Positions 1 to 12,516 of a stretch of DNA of 64,000 bases are shown piece by piece. Where the stretch lies: contig OX485806.1 in NCBI GenBank assembly GCA_950295325.1, forward strand, positions 28,026,001 through 28,090,000, in the 5' to 3' direction. How positions within the stretch are numbered: position 1 is the stretch's first letter; each line of letters starts with the position of its first letter. The notes below the pieces were generated by a model. That model was given only the letters and a program-made list of their open reading frames with translations. It ran no database searches and was not told where the DNA came from. The DNA is from Polytrichum commune. Lineage: Eukaryota; Streptophyta; Polytrichopsida; Polytrichales; Polytrichaceae. Position numbers and translations under genes: made by a program.

Positions 1-1130
1 GTGGAGACTTGATGTATGTATACTAACATTTTTGTGTCGTTTGTATATAGGTAAATGTGAGGCTTACCCTTTTGTAAATCTTGCATTCGAGCAAGTACAT
101 AATGATGCAATTGCTACACGTGTTTAGCAAATATCTTAGTTCTCTTGCTTATAAGAAATCTTCTTCAAGGATGTGAAAATTATGTATCTAGGGTTTCTGA
201 CTTGGCTTAAGATCCCACGCACCCCAAATTGTTGTTGGGAAGGAAGCATGTTTACACTTGAGATTGTTGGACATTTGCTCAAAAACTTCGAATGAACGTG
301 ACTTGAAAATTGCCTTTGCATGAAGGATGCTTTGCCACTAATATTGAAAAAGCTTTACATCTAAAAAGTTATGAATTGTCATGGCAAGACAAAAGTCTTT
401 TTCTTTCCCTTTCCAGCTTCTCATTAGCGTCCATAGTACACTTGAGCTTTCAACTTAGGAGCTTTAAGTTTGAACGTACCATTATTTATATATGGTACCA
501 TATTTACATGTGGTACGATTACGACAAGCTCTTGAACATTTTTGACAACTGTAAGAATGTTAAATGCTTGAGGTCCCGTTTCATGGTCCCAAAGGCAATG
601 GGTTGTCAAGAATTCTTTAAGTCATCATCATAAATTCTTTGCTTTTACATTTCCTCAAACTACTAAAGGCTTGAAGACCCAAGAGGGCTTGAAGATCGGT
701 ACCCCAACTATCAATAAATTTAGGTGTCAAACTCCCAAAAGTTGCACCTCCGAGTTTAGTGAAAAGGGGGGTGGGGAGCCTTAAGACTGAATCTTGTTTT
801 TGAAAAAGAAAATTTAATGTTATAAATTCTACTAGAGATAGAAGGCCAAATGCATTAAGAAACAAGAAATATGCGCCCACCACAAGGGGAAGCAAGGCCC
901 TCAGACGCGAAACACCGCCATGTAAAGAGTAGCACCACCATTACCCCACCACAAACAAACCCCGGCCCTAACAAACCAAGAACAACCCCCACCCCACGTG
1001 CCATTAAGATCTCGAGTTGTAGAAGCCAAGATCGTACCACGATTCATGGAGATGAATCACAGCTTCCCATATTTGGGAAGGATTCTTCATTAGCCGTGTC
1101 ATTAGTTCGAAGGCTTTAAGGGCCAAGTTC
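1..1130. repeat. Dispersed repeat family A, copy 1 (cut by window edge)
   Basis: This block matches 4990-6063 almost base for base for long stretches, and its second half also matches 23500-23860. It includes a G-rich tract near 760 and a GC-richer part (about 870-1090) with proline-rich chance reading frames. No protein domain is recognisable, so its class (LTR, LINE or other) is unknown. At 1105-1113 it carries GTTCGAAGG once, followed by CTTTAAGG. The same 9-mer flanks the MULE at 6064-8861 on both sides, so this copy shows the site before insertion. Confidence 0.8.
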
Positions 1131-1751
1131 CATGTACCGGTCCCGGTCCGTTTTTTTTTAAATAAATGGGTGGGCCGGGGAAAAGAGGGTGGTGCCATGT
1201 GCCCATCCCTCTCACCCAAGGACCGGATCCCCCCATGGATGGGTGTCCCACATTCTGTGTTGTGCAAGAACAGTGCCAAAGGACCGGCGGTCCTAACGGT
1301 AACAAGAAGGACATGTGCCGGTTAGAAAGCTATGGTCACCGGATCGGCCGGTCACCTAAGGTACACCCTTGGGTACTAAAGGCCACTTTGTTCTTCAAAA
1401 CCTTTCTTTTGAGGAGGACTCTTAGGGTTCATTGTGGTACAGTGGTACTCTTTTGTGAAGGGCAAGGTACACATCTAACATTTGAATAAGATTTTGCATG
1501 TATGATGTAATATTAGTTCTTATTGTTACACTCTTGAGTTTATTAGTATGCATGAATAATCTCTTAGTTACTATTCAAATATGTGAATAATTTGTGATTA
1601 CTTGAATGAAAGTTTTTTTTTAGGATTTGGGTTTTGAATTTATGGAACATTCATCAATATCCATTGTTTTAAAACTTGTAAACATCACATACATTCAAAT
1701 TGATTGATCATTTTCATTTTGTTTACATATATTTAGTGATTTACTATCATC
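1131..1751. other. No recognisable gene
   Basis: The first 350 bases are GC-richer and give chance open frames on both strands without a domain I know. The rest is AT-rich spacer leading to the pseudogene. Nothing else is supported. Confidence 0.5.
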
Positions 1752-2726
1752 ATGGCACAAGTATGGATTGCTAACGAGGTAATTCCAAATTCTCAAGGTT
1801 TCAATGATGTGAACACGGCATTTAGAGCTCCATAAGGTTTGGAGGCGGGCCGCACATACTCAAGAGGCAAATGGAGTTTAAGTGAGTCTTTGATATTGGT
1901 TGCTTGTAAACGAATTGATTTTTTTTTGTACACGAATACAAATAATCGGCGTACTTTAATACCTATGGCAAGCGAAAGATGGGCAAAACTTGAGGAGAAT
2001 ATGATGACGCGATCCGTGATACGGTCTAAATCACAATGTCAGAAAAAGTGGAAAACCCTTGCAAGTGATTTCAAAAAAAATTATGATTATTAAAAAAAAA
2101 TTCCATCGGGACAAAAGATTTATTTTCAAATTGACAACTTAGATAGAAAGAATCACCTCTCAGTGAGATTTCGTAAGGTACCATTGGCAATCGAAGTTTA
2201 TGATGTCATAGCCGAGTGGTATCCGAGATGTTCTTGTGCGGTAGATCCGGAGAACTTGCCATTTGATAGTTCATCCGTATCACCAACACATGGTAAGTAA
2301 TTCATTACTTATGTTGCTATATATTTTTTAATAAATGTATCACTTATAAATTAAATGTGTATCTAATTGATTTAACTATATATAGGTGATCCGATTCCCT
2401 CACGAAAGTCCGTTGTTGGTGATGATGATTATGATACACATTCCACGAAGAAACGTAGACTCTCCGGCAAAATTTTGAAAGGTGCGTTACACGTCATGAA
2501 GGACAATATAAAAGCAATTGTGATTGCTATGAAGGAATGTGAAGTACAAGAAGATGCACAATATCACGAAACAATGGATTGTGAAGACGCTCGACATGTC
2601 AAGACGTTGGAGCTCGAACATCGACGGATCACATCTACCGAAGAAACAAGTCGTAGTTAGTACATAGAGGCATTAAAATCCATTGGTGATGTACTTCGTT
2701 CAATTAGCCAATCTTTCCAACATTGA
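1752..2726 (+). pseudogene. Trihelix / Myb-SANT-like DNA-binding protein, three in-frame stops
   Basis: Two exons, 1752-2292 and 2386-2726, join in phase at consensus sites (CATG|GTAAGT and TATAG|GT) to one 294-codon frame. The frame stays open except for TAA at 1833, TAA at 2091 and TAG at 2658. A trihelix-type domain is visible at about codons 35-125: RGKWSLSESL, then RWAKLEENM, then QCQKKWKTLASDFKK, with the second stop directly after it. Downstream come conserved-looking acidic and coiled stretches (VVGDDDYDTHSTKKRR; ELEHRR) and a short helical tail ending at 2726. Such domains bind DNA in plant GT factors and in the accessory protein of Harbinger transposons. The preserved frame and splice sites suggest recent loss of function. 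Stop 1 comes before the domain, so restart at a later ATG is possible but unproven. Confidence 0.7.
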
Positions 2727-4719
2727 TGTTTTATTGATATTTTCATAAAATTAGCTATTTGGAATTTTATTAGCATAGTCTCGGTATTTTGGCTCTCAAA
2801 TATTCATATGAACTCCAAAAATTTTGTTCTTGGTGTCCACGGATAGCTAATGAAGTCTTTTATACGACTATTCAATAATATTTCTACTTCAAAAAAATGG
2901 GCGACCGCAATTCTACGCTGTTCCCTGGAATCTCCATTTTTTCACTTTTTTTTTTGAAAGTTTAAGACATAGTCTCGGTTTTTTGGCTCTCAAATATTCA
3001 TATGAACTCCAAAAAATGAGTTTTTTGTGTCCATGGATAGTGTGAGCCCAAAATCGTGCCTACACATGTTCTTAAACATTAAAAATCATTACAACTTAGT
3101 CTTAGATTTTTTATCAAGTATTGAAAAACATAAAAAAGGTGATGTTTATTAGTGTAGATTGAAGTTATGTTAAGCTTGGGGTTTTGAGTTAATTTTGGAA
3201 TTAGAATGTTAGCTTAGGAGATTTATGTTACGAACGAGAAGTAGGTAGGGCTCAAGACAAGGAGTGCCAATTCAGGGTTTTAGAGTTCGAATTGGGACCC
3301 TCACTGTCCATTCAAGGGGGGGGGGGGTCCCGGGGTTTTGAGGATAAACCCCGGCTTCTGTGCAAGGAGGTAGAGCCCCTGGTTCCCGAGTCGCTCTGTG
3401 GGTCTTTCGCAGATGGATTGAGAGCAGCCAACGGGGAATGGTTACGGTTGCTAGGAAAAAAGAAGGAATGTTGGTGGCTAGGTGCGGCCAGGGAGGTTGA
3501 GAGGGCAGCCGACATCTAGAGCAGGGGGATTTGGTCATGAGGGGCTTCACCAAGAAGACAAGCGAATGCGCTTCAGATGGAGCGTGGACTGAACCTTGTG
3601 CTCCTCTTGTTTCTGTATTCGGGAGCTTAGCTGCCACACCATTTGCTTGAGTTGGCATGGGCATAAGGGCCAGGTAGCAGGCGAAGAGAGAAGCTATACA
3701 ATGCAAAAGGGAGGAATTGCACACGGAGAGCAGGGTCGGCCGCAGCCGAGAATGATTCAGATTCGGCGGCAGGAAGATTCGGTTGCTTGTGTAAGGGGTC
3801 GAGCAATGTGGGTGTGCCAATGGATTGTGGCTAGCTCGATTTCCACAGAAAATGGTTATGTTGGCGGCTGCTAGATGTGGCGAGATTTCAAGGTAGGAGA
3901 TGGGATCTCTTTTCAACAGCATTGTTGTCCCTGGTTAGTTGTTAGGAAGTAGGTGCATCCACCGAAGGGTGACAAGATTCGACAGCTGAAGGCTGGGCGG
4001 GTAAGGCACCGCAATAAAATTCTTAACAGATCAGAAGACAAATTGCTCCTGAAGGAGGCTCGGCCAACTGGAGATTGAGTAACCCAGACTGGGCGGCGAA
4101 GTCAGGCTTAGCCAAAGAATTGTAGGAGGAAGGAGGAGCTTACGGGCTTGGCCCTGGCCGACTATAATCAGGGCCTTGCACACTCGGAGCTGGCCGGAAT
4201 CTGTGGGCTGGGTGGCTACAGAATCATGCTTTGAAACCAATGTGCCGATCTGAACTGAATCCAAGGCTGTGAGCAAGGAAGCTTTGGAAAGGCTTCGGAA
4301 GAGGGCATACAACAGAGGCTTAAAATAATCAGTAATGGAAGGTTAGGCAGGGCCCTACTGGCGGGCTTTCTTTAGGATTGAGTGGGATTGGTGTGTTGGG
4401 CAGAGGCACACAAAATGTATACTTAGTGTTGCCTTCATGCTATTAGGAAATAGTGTAGGTTCATCAAGTGGCTCATGTTGTGATGAAGATGCTTGAGAGT
4501 GGATGCATGTATTCCTTGGGTGATTGTGTTTGGCAATGACCCCAAGGTAAGAAAGTATTTTTAAATACTTGTGACTTCGCGTTCCTTGAATAAAGTTGTG
4601 TGTTGATTTTCACATCATTGGAGAATAGGAGGTTAGTGAGTGAGGCCAGTGAGGCTGAACAATCACATGTGGGCCTCGAGCTCTCACCCGGACCACAACG
4701 CATAAGGGTGGGAGTTTGG
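2727..4719. other. Intergenic; no supported gene
   Basis: A 75-80-base direct repeat (TAGTCTCGGT...ATTCATATGAACTCC) occurs at about 2770-2848 and 2966-3041. At 3270-4330 the sequence turns GC-richer, with a poly-G tract at 3307, and yields a 216-codon minus-strand frame (3272-3922). That frame has no domain I recognise, and its composition alone could explain it. I see no splice-consistent gene. Confidence 0.45.
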
Positions 4720-4865
4720 TAGCTGCAGTAGTTTCCAAGTAAGGTTTTGATTAGGTTTAGGGTTTCGCTACATAAGATAAGGCAAAGGATTTTCCAGGAG
4801 TTAGTTGACAAAGTTGTGTTAGGTGTTATAGAAGAATTGTTGGAATTAGTTTGGTTAGTCCGTGT
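4720..4865. repeat. Dispersed repeat fragment (also at 19045-19200 and 25705-25860)
   Basis: About 145 bases, beginning GTAGCTGCAGTAGTTTCCAA and running to TTAGTTTGGTTAGTCCGTG, recur with few differences at 19045-19200 and 25705-25860. Only the latter two lie inside the segmental duplication, so this is an independent dispersed copy. It could be a piece of an LTR, but no second terminal copy, primer-binding site or polypurine tract was identified. Confidence 0.6.
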
Positions 4866-4989
4866 GATAGGATTTTTTGGTCGAAATAGGTTCATTTTTT
4901 AGTTTTGATGTAGTTTAGGGTCATACAAGCTCTGACTTTGAGTTCTTTATGCATTCTTTCTCGGTGACATAGATAACAATTCGGGTAAT

Positions 4990-6063
4990 TTGTGGACACT
5001 TGATGTATGTACACTAACATTTTTGTGTCTTTTGTATATGGGTACATGTGAGGCTTACCTTTTTTATAGATCTTGCATTGGTACATAATGATGCAATGGC
5101 CACACGTGTTTAGCAAATATCTTAACTCTTTTGCTTATAACAAATCTGCTTCAAGGATGTGAAAATTATGTAACTAGAGTTTCTGACGTGGCTTAGGATC
5201 CCACCCACCCTGAAGTGTTGTTGGAAAGGAAGCATGCTTAGACTTGAGATCGTTGGACATTTGCTCAAAAACCTCGAATGAACTTGACTTGAAATTTACC
5301 TATGCATGAAGGATGCTTTTGCCACTAATATTGAAAAAGCTTCACATCTAAAAAGTTATGAATTTTCATGGCAAGACAAAAGTTTTTTTTCTTTCCCTTT
5401 CCGGCTTCTCATTAGTGTCCATATTACACTTGAGCTTCCAACTTAGGAGCTTTAACTTTGAGCCAAGCTATTTATATATGGTACCATTATCCATGTGGTA
5501 TGACTACGACAAACTCTTGATCATTTTTGACAACCGTAAGAATGTTGAATGCTTGAGCTCCCATTTTATGGTCCCAAAGCCAATGGGTTGTCAAGAATTC
5601 TTTAGGTCATCATGATAAATTCTTTGCTTTTACATTTCCTCAAACTACTAAAGGCTTGAAGATCCAAGACGTCTTGAAGATCGGCACCCCAACTATCAAT
5701 AAATTTAGGTGTCAAACTCCCAAAAGTTGCAAACTCTGAGTTTAATGAAAGGCGGGGGGGGGGGGGATTTTATAAATTCTACTAGAGACAAAAGGCCAAA
5801 TACATTAAGAAACAAGGAAAATGCGCCCACCACGAGGGGAAGCAAGGCCCTCGGACGCGAAACACCGCCATGTAAAGAGTAGCACCACCATTACCCCACC
5901 ACAAACAAACCCTGACCCCAACAAACCAAGATTAACCCCCACCCCACGTGCCATTAAGATCTCGAGTTGTAGGAGCCAAGTTTGCACCACGATTCATGGA
6001 GATGAATCACAACTTCCCATATTTGGGAAGGATTCTTCATTAGCCGTGTCATTAGTTCGAAGG
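4990..6063. repeat. Dispersed repeat family A, copy 2, left part
   Basis: This is the same sequence as 1-1113, interrupted at GTTCGAAGG (6055-6063) by the MULE that follows. The repeat resumes at 8862 with the second GTTCGAAGG. A long G tract at about 5753-5767 marks the point where the copies differ most. Confidence 0.8.
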
Positions 6064-8861
6064 GGCAGACACTAAAGTATACCCATCGAACTTATAGGGA
6101 GCCAGATTCGGGCAGGGGCAGCCGTCCGCCCAAATTTTTAAAATATTATGGATCCGACCGAAAACTACTGCCCGCCCGCCCGACTTCAAAAAAATCACTG
6201 CCCTTGCATTCTTGAAGACCACTTATCCACAAATCCCTTATTGAGTGCATTTCACCTTCAAGGTCCAAAATCCAATATATATGTTCACTTCCATTGAGTA
6301 AATAAGTGATTGACTGGGATTTCATTTTCAAAATGAAATCGCCAATAAAGCATGTAAATAACTAGGAAGTCAAAAATATTATAAAACCCTCATTAGCACC
6401 GAGGTTATGATTTTTGTGACTTGCCATTGCAAGGGTCTTTGTCATTCTAAAATGGAAATAAAATTAGTGGTTTTATTTTTAGTATGTTCAGTATTATAAT
6501 TTCTTAGTTAATACCTTCTACTTTCACAAAGTTTCCATACACATTTAAACTAATTAAGTGTGATTCAATGTAATTAAGTCTAGTTAATTCTAGCATAACA
6601 CATTTGCAGATATGGATTGAACGCACAACACATTTTTCAAAATGTGGATCTAGTGCATGACACATTCGCAGACCTAGATCCAAATTTACAAACGTGTCAT
6701 GCACCAGATACATATTAATAAATATGTCATGCGTCATATTCATATTTACAAATGTGTCATGCACAAGATCCAGATTTACAAATATGTCATGCATCATATT
6801 CATATTTACAAATATGTCATGCATCATATTCATATTTACAAATGTGTCATGCGTCATATTCAAATGTGTCATGCACTAGATCCTGATTTGTAAATATGTC
6901 ATGCGTCATATTCATATTTACAAATGTATCATGCACAAGATCCAGATTTACAAATATGTCATGCATCATATTCATATTTACAAATGTGTCATGCATCATA
7001 TTCATATTTACCTCGGGGAGTTCACTAGACATGTATATATGTATACACGTGCGTGACAAGGGTATTTATTCAAGGGGTATTTAATTATCCATCCTTAAAT
7101 TTTTGTACCGTATTATTATATAATTTGCTAGTTTTTTGTTTTTGAATGACCCTATAATTACTTTTAAATTTGATGAAGCTCTAATTTTAAGCTAGGTATG
7201 TTCATTATAATTATTTGATTTTGCTCCAAAGGGTTTAAGAGCATTCAAAGTACTAAGTCACCAAAATCCAAGGCACATCAAGGTTTTACATTAAGAGTGT
7301 TCATAAACAGTTTCAAACAACAAAATCAACCCATGTTCCTCAATCAAGTTACACGCACAATTAAACACAACGGTACTGAGTGTAAAAAAAAACAATTAAA
7401 ACACCAACAACAAAGCAAACAAGAATAGGGTCCATGCAATAATGTAGAAGGGTATAGAGTTAATACTACAACATCATGCTTGAAGCAGACATACACAAGA
7501 CCAACCAAAACTCCTTTAATTTATCTTGAGAAATTGTTTCTAGCATTTAAAAACACTAGAAAAATTGTTCATAGCAAATGAAAGATGTCATGTTCATCTT
7601 ACAAAACAATTCCTAGCTTTTAAGAACACTAGTATATAATCAACACAAGCACAGGCCTGCACAGGCCGCCTGGAAACCCCACCTCTTAAAAAGTCAACAA
7701 TGTCGAAGAAAAAAATCTCGCCAACACTGAACCACAAACCCCACCTCTCAGAACGGTGAATTTTTTTTCTCAAAACCTAATCCTCCAGCAACGTTCTCCC
7801 CCAATTTTTCCTAAATCCTAAGCCGTCATCCGCCCTCATCAATCTTTCATCCCATTTTTTCAACTGAATCGACGTAGTTTTTCATCCAAAATCTTCCCGC
7901 CTCTGAACACAAAGGACACCCTATTTAAAAAAAACCTAGGATCTTTAAATCCTACGGTATATTTTTACAAATATTTTAAAAATATGCGTTATTTGTATCA
8001 AGCCTATATTATTTATAATACAAATTTTATCATACATACTCACCTATATTATTTCTAAGAAAATTCTAAGTTTTTCCTTTTGTGAATATAAATTACTCTA
8101 TATTTTCCCGCACGTTGTTTTCTAATATTATCGCAGTGAACTCCCCGAGATATTTACAAATGTGTCATGCGTCATATTCAAATGTATCATGCACTACATC
8201 CAGATTTGTGAATGTGTCATGCATCATATTTAAATTTACACTACATCTAGGTCTGCGAATGTGTCATGCACTAGATCCACATTTTGAAAAATGTGTTATG
8301 CGTTCAATCCATATCTGCAAATGTGTTATGCTAGAATTAACTAGACTTAATTACATTGAATCACACTTAATTAGTTTAAATGTGTATGGAAACTTTGTGA
8401 AAGTAGAAGGTATTAACTAAGAGATTATAATACTGAACATACTAAATATAAAACCACTAATTTTATTTCCATTTTAGAATGACAAAGACCCTTGCAATGG
8501 CAAGTCACAAAAATCATAACCTCGGTGCTAATGAGGGTTTTATAATATTTTTGACTTCCTAGTTATTTACATGCTTTATTGGCGATTTCATTTTGAAAAT
8601 GAAATCCCAGTCAATCACTTATTTACTCAATGGAAGTGAACATATATATTGGATTTTGGACCTTGAAGGTGAAATGCACTCAATATGGGATTTGTGGATA
8701 AGTGGTCTTCAAGAATGCAAGGGCAATGATTTTTTTGAAGTCGGGCGGGCGGGCAGCAGTTTTCGGTCGGATCCATAATATTTTAAAAATTTGGGCGGAC
8801 GGCTGCCCCTGCCCGAATCTGGCTCCCCTATAAGTTCGATGGGTATACTTTAGTGTCTGCC
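6064..8861. mobile_element. Non-autonomous Mutator-like element (MULE) with very long TIRs
   Basis: The element starts GGCAGACACTAAAG and ends with its reverse complement. It is flanked by the 9-bp duplication GTTCGAAGG at 6055-6063 and 8862-8870. The inverted arms run from each end through a shared ~600-bp outer part (6064-6660 against 8270-8861) and on to GGGGAGTTCAC at about 7015-7025, mirrored at 8135. The left arm is longer because a 30-bp tandem repeat has expanded in it. The 1.1 kb centre (7026-8134) encodes no transposase or captured gene that I can recognise. A 9-bp target duplication plus TIRs of hundreds of bases is the accepted MULE signature. The family A copy at 1105-1113 is the empty site. 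Confidence 0.9.
6595..7015. repeat. 30-bp tandem repeat in the MULE left arm
   Basis: Units of the type ATATGTCATGC[A/G]TCATATTC plus ATATTTACA repeat head to tail about a dozen times, with a variant carrying CACAAGATCCAGATTTAC. Only a few degenerate units are present in the right arm (8150-8330), so the array grew after the arms were formed. Because 30 is divisible by three, the array yields repetitive open frames on both strands; these are not genes. Confidence 0.8.
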
Positions 8862-8870
8862 GTTCGAAGG

Positions 8871-9256
8871 CTTTAAGGATGGATTCGCTCCGTCAGTGCC
8901 TGCCAATTTGATTCACTGGTGCCAATATTCTTTAAGTATGTTCATTAATAGTAAATATGGGTTGGCAAATGCATCATTGCAAGAAAATCAAGACGTTCGA
9001 TTTCTCAGGGCCAGTGTCCAGGGAATTTTTGGACAAAATCAGTCACAATTCTTGTGTTTCAAAGTCTAACCGGTTACATGTTGTGCTCTTTCGGCTTTCT
9101 TTATTAATTGAAGTACATCCCATAGATTTTTCTAAAATGATCGGTAATTGTTTTAAAGTCTTGAACTTCAATTGGTTATTTCTCAAATTCAACCGGTTCA
9201 TTTATAACTTAGCGGTTGGTTCTCCCCATTCATTGCTCAGGGTCAAAGTAAGCATA
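8871..9256. repeat. Dispersed repeat family A, copy 2, right part
   Basis: Continues family A beyond the MULE and matches 23880-24270 closely (GGATGGATTCGCTCC onward, including AACCGGTTACATGTTGTGCT). A diverged inverted relative lies at about 10700-10930. Confidence 0.7.
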
Positions 9257-9423
9257 GGGCCACTCCACTCACGAGGTTGAAGACCCGTGATCACTGCATT
9301 CTCATATCTCTCATTGGTCGAAAATGCGAAGACCATCCAAGTTCACTTCACACTAGAAGGTGAAAGTTCAAAGGCCCTCACAATTACATGGTCATGGCCC
9401 TTGGCTCATGTGTGAAGTGGCCC
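9257..9423. mobile_element. Tourist-like MITE, short copy
   Basis: About 167 bases bounded by GGGCCACT... and ...TGTGAAGTGGCCC, the same termini as the better preserved 22314-22812 element and its TTA duplication. The left flank here is ATA and the right flank GTTA, so the target duplication has decayed or was imperfect. The same short form occurs at 24271-24430, again next to family A, which implies insertion before family A was copied. Confidence 0.65.
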
Positions 9424-9548
9424 GTTAGAAATTTGAGGCCATGTTGGACAAAAAAAAAATTTGAAAATGACTCATATAAAATTAAGTGGGTGCATCATGC
9501 GTTGCCAACCTATCATTACTAGTCCAGTTATTTTTAAGCAATTAATAT

Positions 9549-9905
9549 GGGTGGACGTTAAGTACCCCCTCACAAATTTTTCGGGGTCTAAATATTTTTT
9601 TAACCCGACCAAAATATGTTGCCCATCCTGCCCAACTTCGAAAAAAACATTGCCCTTGCATTCTTGAAGACCGCTTGACTACAAATCCCATATTGAGTGC
9701 ACTTCATCTTCAAGGTCTAAAATCCAATATATAGGTGCACTTCCAATTAGTAAATAAGCAATTGATTGGCATTTCACTCCGCAAGTGAAACCATCAATGA
9801 AGCACGTAATTAACTTGGAGGTCAAAAACATTACAAAATACTCATTAACATTGAAATTATAATTTTGTGACTTACTATTTAAGTTTATCTTTGTCATTCT
9901 AATGA
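9549..9905. mobile_element. Solitary MULE terminal arm (remnant)
   Basis: From GGACGTTAAGTACCCCC through the stretch matching AAATCCAATATATA to the TTTGTCATTCTAA box, this follows the left arms of the MULEs at 6064 and 16576. No facing arm is found nearby, so the element is broken or the partner is lost. Confidence 0.65.
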
Positions 9906-12516
9906 TAGATTAGTGCAAGTGTTCATAAGATAACCAAAGTGAAACAATGAAGATAGAATATAAAACATATAAAAATCATTTTTATATAAAAATCATTTTT
10001 ATTTTTAAGGTAATATAATATGAGGTATAAATAGATGGTATGTTATTTGGAATTAGACTTGTCAGACAATGGTATGGATGTGGTATACTCAAAAAATCAT
10101 AAGTTTCTGACTATAATCTATCTGAATTAGTGTAATATTTTATCCTCGTCATATATTGTATTATCTTTAAAAATAAAATGGTGTATATTAATTATTTTCA
10201 AATAAATTTCATTATATAATAAAATTATTTATTATTAATAAAATAAAAATAAAATCATTATTCACCAATTTACCATAAGGTGATATATATTATTTTGACA
10301 TATTACAAATGTTTGAGCAATCACACCCGTGCAAAATAAATGAATTATGAACAAAAAAATATCTATGACAATACGTCATAATCATATGTTGCACACGTTG
10401 ATATCTTGCAATATTTATCAAAATAACCATGTGGAAGTCAAAGCCACATCATGGCCTTGGAAACAACTCATGTAAGGTTAGAAAATAGGCTTAGAGCATC
10501 CAAGGCCACATTATTGCCCCTTGCTAACTTATTGATATTTACAAAATAGTTAATAGTTCACAATAGCTATGAGGGAGAAAATAGGTCTAACATGCCAACT
10601 TGGAGGCGTTTCACTAAAGTAAGCTCCACCCCAGCTTCTTGATGGACTCATCCGAATTTTGTTACTGGATGACTTTATTTGAGTGCCACGAATCCCCGGC
10701 CTGTCTGGACATCATTGGACCGACTGCTAGTTACAGTTGAATTGGTTGAGTTTGGGACATAACCAATTGAGACTTCACAAGACTTCAGGAGAATGACTGA
10801 TCATTTCATAAGAATTTAGAAAACATACCTCAAATGACTAAAGAATAACCAAAAGATGTCAACTTGTAACCGGCTGGACTTGGAAACACTAGGATCTCGA
10901 CCGATAGTGCCCAAAAGTTTCCCAGACACTGGTTGTGAAAGCTTAATGGAGTCCTCTTGGAAGCAAGGCTCTCTCGTAGTACATACTATGAATTTACGGA
11001 CTGTTAATAAGTAGTGCGTTTTCCACAGGATTAGCTGATCTGTCCATGTCAGCACATGTGCTTAAATGTGTGGGATCGGAGAGTGGTGAATGGTTATTCC
11101 ACTAAGCTATGCAGAGACATGGGCCGGGTGACATAGTTAAGCTTTGTGCCATGTCGTCGTCACAGCAGAGGAAACCCTTAGAAAACCATGAGAGCAGTTC
11201 ACCCTACAAGGACATGGTGTGGTGTCATGGTATGTTGGGGAGTATGGCCAATTTTAGACCAATTCCATGTGAAAAGCATGTAGATGTGACCGCTATAATG
11301 CAATGACATATGCTTGATTTACTCGACAGTGCCCATGAAGTGGTTCCAGACAATCTTTCATAACATTAAGTAGCAATGCTAAGAGGGTACCCTTTGAGTA
11401 CCCGCAAATTTACCTCAACAAGAAGGGAAAAGTTTGCAAAGCAAGGGTGAATGAATGGATAATTAATCAAATATAGAAGCTTCAAAAAGGTATCGAAGAG
11501 GTTTCCAATGCGGGTGTCGGGAGACTTTTCCAAAAAGTGCAACTACCTTTTTGACCTAACCAACTTTCCCGTTGCTTTATAGCTATTTAAATTTGTTAAG
11601 ATCGTAATTTAGCCTAGATTAGAACGTTTATCACCACTTGGCATTAGTTTTGTCCTAGAAACCGACATAATTAATACTAAGCATTGAAAGTAACTACCCA
11701 AATAGATCTAAAATAGCCTAAGTAAAACTCAAACTTAGTGTTACTTTTGCTCTTGAAAGAGCATCAAACCGGCACGCGCCGGTTTGATGCTCTTATAAGA
11801 AGGTCAATTTGGGCTTGCTACTTAATGTTATGTTGAAGGGAAGCTTCAAAGATGGTACCCTATATTTGATATTTAATGTCACCAATTCTAATAGTAAACT
11901 GCGGTGTAGTGTCACCAACATTAAATGTTAACCCAAAGTTATTTGTTATGCTTTGTCAAAAAATTTGTAGGGATTTAGGATTTATAGTGCTGCAATTACT
12001 GTCACTTACCAAGTGATTTTTCATCCAAATTTCAATCATCCATAACAATGTATCATCACAGGTTGCTAACAAGACACCCAAACACGATTAAAAAAAATTG
12101 TATGTGAAGATACACTAGTTTAAGCCCATGCATATGAAACTCGTGACCTAGGTTATCTCTGCATTATCCTTCCAACATGCTATCACCATTGGTTGGCCGT
12201 TCGAAAACTTAGGAACAAAATGCAACTGCATTAATGTCCATGTACCCTTATCATTTCCAATGTTTTCAAATACATAGTAGACTAGTTTGGGCTCATGTCC
12301 TCCCAACTTGTTACACATGTGTATATGAATTAGTGTCCCAATTATCCCCGCACCATCCACTCAACAAGCCTCCATTGAAGCTTGTCATCCGCTTGCCGTT
12401 GTGCATAAACTTCAACAATGTGCATGCACCCTCATCATTCCAAAGCATCATATATATTGTACATTGATATGCACATGTAGGGTTGTACATAATATATACA
12501 TGATTGATAGTGAAAC
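9906..12516. other. Intergenic, repeat-derived; long imperfect inverted repeat around a perfect hairpin
   Basis: The left part (9950-10450) is very AT-rich. About 10930-11160 is a diverged relative of 25110-25320. At 11757-11794 there is a perfect hairpin (17-base arms, loop ACGC). An outer inverted pair, CATAACATTAAGTAGCAA near 11360 against its complement near 11815, suggests a fold-back element of about 0.5 kb. At 12150-12470 two weakly similar coding-like stretches lie on the minus strand, without a family I recognise. No gene is supported. Confidence 0.5.
11757..11794. repeat. Perfect 17-bp-arm hairpin
   Basis: The arms AAGAGCATCAAACCGGC and GCCGGTTTGATGCTCTT are exact complements around ACGC. 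The hairpin sits in AT-rich DNA and is unusually GC-rich. It could be the tip of a fold-back transposon or a small-RNA precursor; the sequence alone does not decide. Confidence 0.75.

Noticed and set aside
3272-3922. 216-codon minus-strand frame
   Set aside because: Proline/serine-rich translation of GC-rich DNA with no domain, and a poly-G tract inside; not enough to call a gene.
6694-7084. Repetitive small proteins (MSC-IIFIFTN type) on both strands
   Set aside because: They are translations of a 30-bp tandem repeat whose period is a multiple of three; no start context, conservation or non-repetitive part.
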